Source: Aurifilum marmelostoma
Taxonomy: Eukaryota; Ascomycota; Sordariomycetes; Diaporthales; Cryphonectriaceae
Direction: 5' to 3'
Assembly (NCBI GenBank): GCA_027559495.1
Contig: JAMXSV010000024.1
Span: 930,001-994,000 of the forward strand
DNA: 64,000 bases
Shown: piece by piece, positions 11,540 through 20,784 of the stretch
How the letters are laid out: the number at the start of each line of letters is the position of its first letter
Position numbering within the stretch: position 1 is the stretch's first letter
Program-made: the position numbers and the translations under genes
The notes under the pieces: generated by a model
Told to the model about the DNA's origin: nothing
Seen by the model: the letters and a program-made list of their open reading frames with translations, nothing else
The model's database searches: none

Positions 11540-14500
11540 TCAAAAGTCGCTCAAGATCTCGTGCCTGCTATCCTGGAGAATCTTCTCCATCGCGTCCGCA
11601 TGCTCGACATTTTGCAGCAAGGATTCCTCCGCAGCAAGCCGCCTGGCATCCCTGGCCTGTCTCCTCTCGACCGCTCTTCTCTCTTGTTCTTCCTGATCGC
11701 GTCTCTCCTTCTCCTCCAGCTGCCGGAGGACCTCATCTCGCCTCCGCAGGGCCTCTTCGGATGTTGGCTGTCGCTCCGCCTCGAGCGCTGCCTTCCTCAT
11801 GATGTCCATCGTGGCCCGCTCGATCGTATGCCGCTCCTCGCCAAGCTTGTATCTCTGTATGCGCACCTTGTCCAGCCCTTGCTCGACCACCCTGAGCGCC
11901 TCCTTGACGTCCGAGCTCCGGATCTGCTTCTGCAGCAGGTTGCGGGCATCCTTGAGCGCCCTGTAGACGCTTGCCTTGTGGTAGTACTGCATGTGGACAG
12001 CCGATGCAATCGTCCACTTCATGCCCTGGACATTGGCGCTGTGCGCATAGGCCACGATGAACAGCTGGAAGGACGCTATGTCATTGGGACACGAAATGTC
12101 TGTCTTCTCTAGCGCCGAGAGTCCGAACGAGATGGCACCCTGGTGGTGACGGGCCTGTAGGAGCATATGTGCCGTGCGCAACAGCGCCGTGTAGCCGAGG
12201 CTGAGATCATGTTCTTCAAAGACGGTGTTGAGGTTTTGCACATGACGGAGCAGGCTGTCCTTGTCCGACGCGTGTCTAGCGAAAATCCGCCGCATCTGCA
12301 AGACATACACCGGGGTGATGGTTGAGCTCACATCCATGCCCTTTGCTTGACCCTCCCTGATCAAGTCAAGTGCGGTCTGCAGCCGGCCGTCCAGCTTCAT
12401 ACACGCCATGACGGCCAGCCGCAGATGGCCGTCGTCCAGCGCGACACCCCTCTTGCATGCAGTTCTGTATATCAAAAGGACTGCCCTGTAGTCCCGTGTC
12501 ACAAAAGCCTGCCTCAGATCGAGGCGTATGTCGTTGTGGTCGCCAGCCAGATGCCATCGTTGAAACCTGGCGCCCACCGTGGCGATCTGTCTTTTGACAA
12601 ATGACGGTTTCGCTCGGCGATGCGTCCTCAGGCCTGTGGAGATCATCTCGTTCTCCGTAACACCATCCACAAAGTTAGGGCTGAGGCCCTGGAGCGTGTG
12701 GTAGATGAGCTTCAGGTCATCGAAGCTGAAGTCCCACCTCTTCCTGCAGTTGGCAATGATGGCAGTACCAAACGCCGTATCAATCTCGAACCCCTTGCCA
12801 CTGCAGTAGACTAGCCAGTCTATAAAGGACTGGGCGTCTCGAATGTCGCCGTAACGGTTCGCAACCATGTTGACCATATACGGGCTGATGGGCATCTCTA
12901 GATCCTGGATGTAGGCCTTGAGAAAATCTTCCATCTCCCTCGTTGTATGTGTCTTGTTAAATTCATAGAGCACGGGCGAAAATACATCCTCGATACGGTC
13001 CCTGATCTCGATGCTCTTGAATCCGTTCCAGACACCATTCCAGTCGCCCACCTTGGCCTTGGCCAGGGCAAGGAGGCCAATAATACGGGCTTCCTTGGAA
13101 GAACTTGGCTCAACGCGCTGGAGTCTACTTAGGAGCTCGTCGACGTCTGACCACCGCTCGGCTTCCACAGCGATCTGTATCATGACCCGGAACACCCCGT
13201 TGGCATGGACAACCAGTTTGAGGCCCCCGACCTCCTCGAAGTGCCTGAACAGCACGAGCGTGTCCTCAAACCGCCGCGCCCGCTGCCAGTGGCAGTACAG
13301 GAACTTCGTGACCCATGTCGTGCGGAGGGGCATCTGGGGTGGGCGGAGCTCAGTCGGATAGTACTCAGCCATATGCATGAGCACCTTGGCAGGATCCTGT
13401 CCAGGGGCGTCCTCGACCGCGTCAGCAACTAGATCGCCAATGGCGTACCAAGTGTCGGGCGCATATTCGGAAAGCCTGTGTCGCAAAAGACTGAATATGT
13501 TGACAATAGGCTTCGACCTTCCCTGCTGCTTGAGGCGATCAAAGAAATGATGGACAATCGTGCCATGTGGATCTCCGTTGTAGTACTGGATGCGCCAGAA
13601 CAGATTGGACGCCTGCTCAATCATGTTCTCTAGGTCCAGAGCGAGATTCATGAACTTTTCAGCTACTGGCAACCATTCTTGAAGCTGTGGTGCAGAGAGT
13701 TTGCCTTCGGTAAACTTCGGCATAAGTAGAGCAATGGCTTGATCCAATGTCTCACGCATGGCCAGCCGCTGTTCCCACCGAGGCCGTGTCTCTTGGCTTC
13801 TGAGATTGTCGACTTCCGCCTCCGCACTGGAAAGGGCATGAAGGATGACATTCTGTGGTTCCGAGGCGTAGTAATCAGTCATGGCCAATGGACCAAGCCT
13901 GACGACACAGCGCAGAGCTCGAGTAGCAGTATGCATCTGTTCAGCCTGTTGACATCTCGAGCAAAGTGATGCAGCCGTCTGCACAAGCACTTGCCTCTCC
14001 CCTTCTCCCAAGTCTCTTTTCCGCAACATATCTTCCAGCGCATCAGCCGCGCGCCCAAGGCCAGCTGCGCCGCCTAGCTCTGAGGCTTCCCTTGTCCGCT
14101 GAAGGCCCTCGGCGATATCGATCACCTGCACTTCTGCAGTTTCTGCAGGGGTCAACACCGTCCTCCTCGGCTTCTTGGAGCTTGGCCTGATGGGCACTGG
14201 TCGCTGGAACATAGCCGGAGACAGCTGCTGATTGCTGGACCTGACCTGAGAGCCCCATTGGTGAGGAGGCTGGCGTTCCGACTTGGGCGCCACCGGACGC
14301 GAAAACTCGCGGTTGGCTTGAGACCCGAGATCAGTCTGTTGTTGCGTATGGCTAGGAGCGGCGAGCACATCCTCAAGCCTCCTCACGTCAACAATCTGGT
14401 CTGACCGGGCCCATCGAACCTGAGCCAGACGTGGGGAATCATGTCCGTCCTGGTTGTTATCTGCCCATATCTGTCGGTCCACAGAGGTGGAGGAGGACGA

Positions 14501-14746
14501 CAAGACACCGTCTTCACTCCCATCCCCGGTGGGGCTCTCAGGTGGTTCTTGGAGGGCGAGTCGCGTCGCATGATACTCTTTTGCCGAGCGAATCCTGTCG
14601 GCATTTTGAATGGCGCTGCGGGCCTTGTTGATGCGGCGGCGGCGGTCCTCTGTGATGAGGGCGAGTGTGCAGGAAGTGCCTACGACGAGCCCGCGCAGGG
14701 CTGTCAAGGCTGCCTTCTTTGGCACACGGAGCAGCGAGAAGGACAT
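11540..14746 (-). CDS. PPR/TPR-like helical-repeat protein, probably mitochondrial
   Basis: A single exon of 1,068 residues. The N-terminus (MSFSLLRVPKKAALTALRGL) is basic, amphipathic and acid-free, suiting a mitochondrial presequence. Residues of about 60-240 are Ser/Gln-rich and low in order. From about 240 to 920 the protein is a run of helix-turn-helix units of about 35 residues (for example AVLLIYRTACKRGVALDDGHLRLAVMAC), as in fungal pentatricopeptide proteins that bind organellar RNA. The last 110 residues form a highly charged coiled coil rich in E/R/K/Q (ERRDQEEQERRAVERRQARD). By family this would act in mitochondrial transcript processing or translation; the specific target is unknown. 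It is divergent from IMP2 across a 467-nt shared promoter region, which fits joint mitochondrial service but proves nothing. Confidence is high for the gene and moderate for the PPR class. Confidence 0.8.
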   Translation of the reverse strand: MSFSLLRVPKKAALTALRGLVVGTSCTLALITEDRRRRINKARSAIQNADRIRSAKEYHATRLALQEPPESPTGDGSEDGVLSSSSTSVDRQIWADNNQDGHDSPRLAQVRWARSDQIVDVRRLEDVLAAPSHTQQQTDLGSQANREFSRPVAPKSERQPPHQWGSQVRSSNQQLSPAMFQRPVPIRPSSKKPRRTVLTPAETAEVQVIDIAEGLQRTREASELGGAAGLGRAADALEDMLRKRDLGEGERQVLVQTAASLCSRCQQAEQMHTATRALRCVVRLGPLAMTDYYASEPQNVILHALSSAEAEVDNLRSQETRPRWEQRLAMRETLDQAIALLMPKFTEGKLSAPQLQEWLPVAEKFMNLALDLENMIEQASNLFWRIQYYNGDPHGTIVHHFFDRLKQQGRSKPIVNIFSLLRHRLSEYAPDTWYAIGDLVADAVEDAPGQDPAKVLMHMAEYYPTELRPPQMPLRTTWVTKFLYCHWQRARRFEDTLVLFRHFEEVGGLKLVVHANGVFRVMIQIAVEAERWSDVDELLSRLQRVEPSSSKEARIIGLLALAKAKVGDWNGVWNGFKSIEIRDRIEDVFSPVLYEFNKTHTTREMEDFLKAYIQDLEMPISPYMVNMVANRYGDIRDAQSFIDWLVYCSGKGFEIDTAFGTAIIANCRKRWDFSFDDLKLIYHTLQGLSPNFVDGVTENEMISTGLRTHRRAKPSFVKRQIATVGARFQRWHLAGDHNDIRLDLRQAFVTRDYRAVLLIYRTACKRGVALDDGHLRLAVMACMKLDGRLQTALDLIREGQAKGMDVSSTITPVYVLQMRRIFARHASDKDSLLRHVQNLNTVFEEHDLSLGYTALLRTAHMLLQARHHQGAISFGLSALEKTDISCPNDIASFQLFIVAYAHSANVQGMKWTIASAVHMQYYHKASVYRALKDARNLLQKQIRSSDVKEALRVVEQGLDKVRIQRYKLGEERHTIERATMDIMRKAALEAERQPTSEEALRRRDEVLRQLEEKERRDQEEQERRAVERRQARDARRLAAEESLLQNVEHADAMEKILQDSRHEILSDF

Positions 14747-15213
14747 GGCCTATCGATCGACATCGCGCCTCGGTTGTCGACTGGACGAAGAGGCTGTGGG
14801 GAAAATGGGCAGCATGCCAGTATGGACAGGTGTGAGATGGGAGGGGGGAGGGGCGCGGGTTGGCGGCCGTCAATTGCTTTGCAGAGCGTGGAGAGTCGGT
14901 TGCTGGTACCAGAGCTGGTACTATGGAAGGTACGACGAGACTTTATTTAGGTGGGATGAATCGGGAGTGGGCTGAGGTTTTAAGCTCGATCCAGCAAAAA
15001 ACAGTACTTAGTGAGTCGACGTGAAGGCCTGCCGGCAGGCATGACAAAGACCAGTGTTTACTTATGTCAGCAAAAGTCCTGAGAACCTACCAAAGAAGTT
15101 CTTCCCTTTTCCTAACCCCTCGCGACATCGAAACCCACCCAAACGAAAGCCTTCAGGGCGAACGATGACTTGTTGACCAAGCTTCATGAGCCCACCGGGC
15201 GGAGTGTCTACAT
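14747..15213. promoter_or_regulatory. Divergent promoter region, PPR gene / IMP2
   Basis: A 467-nt interval separating two start codons that point away from each other, with no gene inside. It must hold both promoters. No specific factor site recognised. Confidence 0.5.
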
Positions 15214-15899
15214 ATGGCAGCACCCTCGCAAGCATGGGCGAGGTTTAAAGGCTCGACCAAGGTTTTCACCCGAGACTTTTCACACTACCTCTTTGTCACG
15301 CTTCCATGGATTCCTGTAGTCGTCTTTCTCAACGACCATGTCTTTGAGGTTGTCAGGATCCGTGGGCCCTCCATGTCGCCTTACTTCAATGAGCGGTACA
15401 ACGAGACTAGCCGGTCCGACGTATGCCTGACGAAGAAGTTGTATGCGCAGCAGAATCTGCAGAGGGGCATGATCATCACATTCCAGTACGTTCTGCTCTT
15501 ATACGAAAAAGAAAAAGAAAAGACCAGGGGGCAAAAGTGGAAATAGAACCAGCGCCCAGCACAACAGGCGTTTATGATTCCTAACTCATGACGGACGCCT
15601 GCAGCAACCCATTGAAGCCCAATGCGCTCACCACAAAGCGCATCGTGGGCCTGCCAGGAGACCTCGTTCACACCCGGCCTCCGTTCCCAAACCCGTACAT
15701 CCGCGTGCCGCCAAATCACGTCTGGGTTGAGGGCGACGAGGGGGGTAAATTGACACAAGACAGCAACATGTACGGGCCGATCTCGATCCGTCTTATTCAG
15801 GGACAGGTTACACACATCTTGTGGCCATGGCGCAAGGCCGGCAAGGTGAGGTGGTGGGAATATCCAGACAGACTGGATGCGGGTGCCTTTAGACGATGA
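15214..15899 (+). CDS. imp2: Mitochondrial inner membrane protease subunit 2 (IMP2)
   Basis: S26-family signal peptidase of the inner membrane that trims bipartite presequences facing the intermembrane space, working with IMP1. Exon 1 is 15214-15485, the intron 15486-15604 (GTACGT...TGCAG) and exon 2 15605-15899, giving 188 residues, normal for IMP2. A hydrophobic segment (YLFVTLPWIPVVVFLNDHVF) precedes the catalytic serine in RGPSMSP (Ser53). The general-base lysine is in TTKRIVGLPGD (Lys102). The conserved tail VPPNHVWVEGDEGG, DSNMYGPIS and a tryptophan-rich end are present. The catalytic dyad is split between exons. GPSMSP-type spacing and overall length favour subunit 2 over subunit 1. 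Confidence 0.93.
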
Positions 15900-16836
15900 G
15901 AGGAAGGGAGATAGGGTGAAATAGAGCGAAAAAAAAAAAAAAAAAAAGCCTATGTTCTCTCTCCTTATACAGACATGCCATGGCAAGGACTTTGCTATGC
16001 TTCTCCATTGGACCGCGCCTGATGTGCATATTATGCTGAAGTAGTATGTTCTGCTCTACCGGAGGTCTTGGTTGCACCGGCTTACAGAACCCCCCGATAG
16101 TTGTCTGCTTTTCTCGGCCTTTGTGAGACTTCGGGGCCGAGCCTTGGTGCGGCGGACCACGGCAGTAGCAGCTTCAGCGGCTTGGGAATCGACTCCGTAG
16201 CATTCATTGGCTGTGCTGCTTGAAAATGGTGACGTCGAATGAATTGTTGGGTTGGGCATGCTCTCAGTCTGTATAATTTCAGCACATGCAGTCATGTCCT
16301 GTCTCCTACACGTATGACTATGTATCAGGTACATACTGGCGGTACTCTTTGCTTGTGCTGCATTTCCATGCACTACAGTGATAAGGCTACTATTTTTTAT
16401 TTTTTATTTTATGTATTCTACAGCACGGACCATACCCTGTTCATCCCCCCACCTACCCAACTAGACTCCCTGTATTTCCAGCAAGGCGGGCCTGACGCCA
16501 GAGGCGGCGCGGCCGAAATCTTTCTAGCTCGTCTCTTGGTTCACTCCCAAATTTTAAACCCAGCTCTTGACAAGTCGGAAAACTGACATACACACCCACC
16601 ACCATCTTCCCTCACCTCGCCTGCGCCGACGACAAGTCCGAACGAGCTTCTCGCTCGCCCTGCGGCCAGTCCACCTTCCCTTTGCTGCCGTGGCCTACCA
16701 ATTGCATCTGTTGCACCTCGGACTCGGTCGGAACCCTTGCAGTGCCGCACCGCCATGCGACCTTAGCCCGCCTCTCCATCTCTCTCAAGTCTTCTCTCTT
16801 TGGTAGGGCAAAGAAGGCACGCATGTATCTCAGGAT
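15900..16836. other. Intergenic; upstream region of the carrier gene
   Basis: No gene seen. It has an A18 run near 15930-15948 just after the IMP2 stop and a pyrimidine-rich leader before the carrier start. A possible acceptor (TCTCAG) lies just before the start at 16837, so the carrier may have a 5' UTR intron. Confidence 0.5.
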
Positions 16837-18140
16837 ATGACAGTCGAGGCAAACGAAGAATATGAGGGTCGCCCGCCCTACATACATGTATGCAAATCAA
16901 AACACGGACCGCCTCGTCAAGAAGAAATGCTGATCGGGTTGTTCCCTTGCCTTCCCAGGCCATGATCGCTGGTGGCCTTGGGGGAACCACCGGCGACATG
17001 CTTATGCACTCCTTGGATACAGTCAAGACACGGCAGCAGGGCGACCCTCACATCCCTCCCAAGTACACATCACTCGGCTCTTCATATTACACGATACTGC
17101 GGCAAGAAGGGGTGAGAAAGGGTCTCTATGGCGGCTGGTTCCCGGCGCTGTTGGGCTCGTTCCCAGGCACGGTCCTGTTTTTCGGCACTTACGAGTTCAC
17201 CAAGCGGAACCTGATCGACCGTGGCATGCAGCCGAACCTTGCATACCTCACAGCCGGTAAGGCCCTTGAAAACGACAGCAACCACGAGATGAAATCCCCC
17301 CACCCACCCACGTCTTTCTAGCAGGTTAGACTGACCGGTGAGCTCTACAAAGGATTTGTTGGCGATCTGGCGGCATCCATCGTCTATGTGCCCACCGAAG
17401 TCCTCAAGACCCGACTGCAGCTCCAAGGCCGTTACAATAATCCCCATTTCCACTCCGGCTACAACTACCGCAATACTGTCGACGCCGCCAGGACGATCGT
17501 ACGCACAGAGGGCTTCTCCGCCCTGTTCTACGGGTACCAGGCGACACTGTCCCGAGACCTTCCGTTCTCCGCCCTACAATTTATGTTCTGGGAGCAGTTC
17601 AGAGACTGGGCTGTGCAGTGGAAAGGGACCAACGAGCTGGGCACGCCTCTCGAGTTCCTCACAGGTGCGGCTGGTGGTGGTCTGGCGGGCGCAATGACGT
17701 GCCCGCTGGATGTGGTCAAGACCCGCCTGCAGACCCAGGTCAACCCAGGAACAGAAGCTGCCAGGTCCTCTTCCTCCTCCTCCTCCTCCACCACCACCTC
17801 TAAGACGACAACGGCCTCCTCCAAGTGCGCCTCCGTGGACCCCCACGTCTCGCAAGCAACAGATGCGACCAAGGTGAAGGATGCTGCGAAGCGCCTCATC
17901 TCCACCTCGTCCCCATCAACACATACCCCTCGACCGGGAGCCGCCACCCTCGAGACGTCATCAGTCATCATGGGGCTGCGCATGATCTACAAGACCGAGG
18001 GCTTCGGTGGGTGGTTCCGCGGCGTGGGCCCGCGTTTCGTGTGGACAAGTGTACAGAGCGGATGCATGCTCTTCTTGTACCAGACGCTGCTCCGCAAGCT
18101 GGAAACGTGGTCGCCATTCGGGCTCGAGAGGGCGTCGTGA
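16837..18140 (+). CDS. Mitochondrial carrier, MME1 (YMR166C)-like
   Basis: Six-helix inner-membrane solute carrier. Three exons: 16837-16887, 16959-17256 and 17353-18140, for 378 residues. The three carrier repeats show the PxD/PTE-type signatures: SLDTVKTRQQG in repeat 1, VPTEVLKTRLQLQG in repeat 2 and CPLDVVKTRLQTQ in repeat 3. The opening AMIAGGLGGTTGDMLMHS resembles yeast YMR166C/MME1, reported as a magnesium exporter; the substrate here is inferred from that likeness only. Between the two helices of repeat 3 there is a Ser/Thr/Lys-rich insert of about 60 residues (roughly 252-315), giving a protein longer than the usual 300-330. The start was chosen because MTVEANEEYEGRPPYIH splices in frame to the first helix. 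Confidence 0.87.
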
Positions 18141-18657
18141 TCAGGGCGTATGAATATATATATATATATTCATATATACTCTCTGGGTCGAGACTGGTTT
18201 CTTTTGGTTTCATGCAAGAGAAATGGGGAGGGAAGTCACAAAAATCAAAGGCATCGATACCCCCAAAGCACTTACTTGGTCATTGTACGAGTACGGAATG
18301 GCATATAGACGGGACAACGGGTCGCATACAGGGCAACAACCAAAAGGAAGAACAGAAAGGAATGATCTCATAAATGGCGTTTTAAGAGGACGGTGTGTAG
18401 AAGTCACTTCTTGTGTCCTTGGCTCTACGTAACGAGGGATTTCACGAGGGCTCGGCTGTTCAAACAAGACGACGCAATGTAGAACTGGAATAAGAAATTC
18501 CTCGCTCAGCTCAGAACTACTTGATAATATCGAATATAAGATGGACGAATGTTCCAAGTGATCCTCAGCAGTAGCACTGCATGTGTGAATTGACTACCCT
18601 TTACACACGGCAGCGAACAGAAAGGCACCGCAACGTGCTATTTACGAAGAGATTGAA

Positions 18658-18706
<49 letters not shown>

Positions 18707-19203
18707 AGAAAAAAAGAAAAAGGTAGACACTCGTAATCTCATCTTCTAAGAACTTGGACCCACGATATATCCTTCTTTGAGATTTTTGACTTGTATATCA
18801 GCTTTTGTTGTGTCCAACTCTTGGGCAGACTTTGTACTCGGTTGAGTCGCGGGGCAATTTTCAGTGAACCGTAGCGCGATACTGCAACGCCCAACTCTCT
18901 CCAACTTGACCACTACGCCTACCCAACAAACAAAATGACAACTACACCAGCTTACCCTGCCCAAGTCATCATGGTAAATTGACAAGATGGCAATTCCTTG
19001 TTGCATAGAACTGACCAAGGAAACTTGAGGCTTGCAACAACCAACAGATCCCTCTAGGTGGCTCCAAGCCAGGCGCCTCTGAAAGGAGCATCTTTCATCA
19101 CCCATCTCATCACCACCTTGCTCATCGTCAAACAGTCACACACACACACACACACTACACATACCAAACCCAATCCACCCTTCTCAAAAAAAAAAAAAAA
19201 AAA
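18141..19203. other. Intergenic with GA, CA and A repeats
   Basis: Between the carrier stop and the Rrn11 start, both on plus. It has a TA repeat at 18154-18168, a GA tract at about 18657-18716, a CA repeat near 19138-19154 and A18 ending directly before the Rrn11 ATG. No gene seen. Confidence 0.6.
18657..18716. repeat. GA dinucleotide tract
   Basis: About 60 nt of imperfect GA repeats with AGAAGAG interruptions, running into an A-rich tail. Confidence 0.85.
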
Positions 19204-20649
19204 ATGCGCTCCCAAAAACGCAAGCGGTCTGCCTCAGCCCTGAGCAGCACCACCACCACCCCCCACCACCGCACCCAACCTTTACCCTCCGACACAATCA
19301 ATCCCCTCTCACACAGCCAAAGCACGCTCAAGCAGCTCAGCGCCGCAGGCCTGACAGAGACCGACGTGCTGCCCTCGACCTATCTACCAGACTTCCCGCA
19401 CCGGCCCATCCGCCCTGCCACAGCACGGCTGCGAGGACCCCACCACGCCGGGGGCGATGACGCCGACGACGCCGCGCCACCGTCCGCCGAGGACGACGAT
19501 GACATGGCGACGGCCAGCGGAGGAGGCTCAAAGAGGGACAGGGCCCGTCGCGCGCGGCAGATGCGCGCTTCCGCAGCGCAGGACCAGGGTCTCGGCGTGC
19601 TCACGGGGGTGGTGCTCCGCGCGCTGGAGGAAGGCGACATTCCCCGCGCGCGGAGGGCGTTTGGGCTGCTGCGCCGGAGCGAGATCAGGGGCAAGAGTGT
19701 CGATCTGAGGCGGAACGGGCTGTGGAGCCTGGGTGCCGAGGTGTTGATGAGGCAAGGGGAGACGCGGTCGGGGGGCAGCATTGTGCGCCCTGGAGAGCAG
19801 CAGGAGGAGGACGACGGGCCTTCTGCATCAGCACCAGGTGGCGACGACGAAGGTCACAGCCCACAGCGCCACTGGGTTATCGCAAGAAGGGCGACAGTCC
19901 GGAGATGGGGCTCCCCGGCCAACATGCCGCAGCTACGTGCCTACCTCGAGGGCCTCATCCGCCAGTACCCTTACAACCGCCTCCACCCGACCTCCATCTC
20001 CAGCTTGGACTTCTACCCCGTCCTCTTCGGCTGCGAGCTCTACAACACCTGGATCGAGCACAAACTCGCCCTCGAGGCCCTGGACCACGCGTCCGAGGCC
20101 TGGTCCGACGAGCTCGACGAACTGCCTGATGTGCGCTACTCGGACGATGGCTACGACGACAATGACGACGAGAAGCACCTGTTCCGCCCCACGGCCCGCG
20201 ACCGAAGGCTCAGGCAGGAGAAGAAGGCCCTGGCGCAGCGGGCCCTGACGACGATGAGGGACGTCGCCGCCCGCATGGACGCGCTGATGGAAAATGCCCC
20301 GTATGATCGCAGTGTGGAGATGCTGAGGCTCCGTGGGATGGTGGCGCTGTACGTAGGCGACCTGAGCGTACCGCCGTCGCCGAGGACGGGTGACAAGGAG
20401 GAGGAGGAGGAAGAGGAGGGAAAGCAGCTGAGAGGCGATGAGAGGGAGAGGGCGAGGCTGTGTTTCGTGAAGATGAGGGAGAATGGTGGGCGGGTGGACG
20501 CATTCACGGAACGGTGGCTGAGCGGGTCTGAAGGAGACGAGTACGGAGCCAAGGAAGAGGATGAAGAAGAAGAAGAAGATGATGATGATGACGATGTAGG
20601 ATCTGCATGGAGCAGCCTACCTGTCTTCTCGTCCCTGTCTATGAGATAA
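19204..20649 (+). CDS. RNA polymerase I-specific initiation factor Rrn11-like
   Basis: A TAF1B/TAF1C-side core-factor subunit that helps recruit RNA polymerase I to the rDNA promoter (family role). It is a single exon of 481 residues. The N-terminus is Ser/Thr/His-rich, starting with MRSQKRKRSAS, a likely nuclear signal. The recognisable core is at about 125-200 (GVVLRALEEGDIPRARRAFGLLRRSE ... GLWSLGAEVLMR) and about 240-300 (LRAYLEGLIRQYPYNRLHP, SLDFYPVLFGCELY), the TPR-like pattern of the Rrn11 family. The C-terminus is a run of acidic residues (EEEEEEE near 400, then EEDEEEEEDDDDDD near 465). A18 lies immediately upstream of the ATG. The gene is convergent with EED; only 135 nt separate their stops. 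Confidence 0.75.
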   Translation: MRSQKRKRSASALSSTTTTPHHRTQPLPSDTINPLSHSQSTLKQLSAAGLTETDVLPSTYLPDFPHRPIRPATARLRGPHHAGGDDADDAAPPSAEDDDDMATASGGGSKRDRARRARQMRASAAQDQGLGVLTGVVLRALEEGDIPRARRAFGLLRRSEIRGKSVDLRRNGLWSLGAEVLMRQGETRSGGSIVRPGEQQEEDDGPSASAPGGDDEGHSPQRHWVIARRATVRRWGSPANMPQLRAYLEGLIRQYPYNRLHPTSISSLDFYPVLFGCELYNTWIEHKLALEALDHASEAWSDELDELPDVRYSDDGYDDNDDEKHLFRPTARDRRLRQEKKALAQRALTTMRDVAARMDALMENAPYDRSVEMLRLRGMVALYVGDLSVPPSPRTGDKEEEEEEEGKQLRGDERERARLCFVKMRENGGRVDAFTERWLSGSEGDEYGAKEEDEEEEEDDDDDDVGSAWSSLPVFSSLSMR

Positions 20650-20784
20650 CAACGATGATTGTATTGTGTGGGCATTTCGATCAGCAAAGGGAGAGAACCT
20701 AAAACCCTCTTGTGCTGCAGCTACCTGGGTATGCTTCGTCTGGTATACAGTGTGGTACGGAAACATCTTTGCTACACCGAGGCC

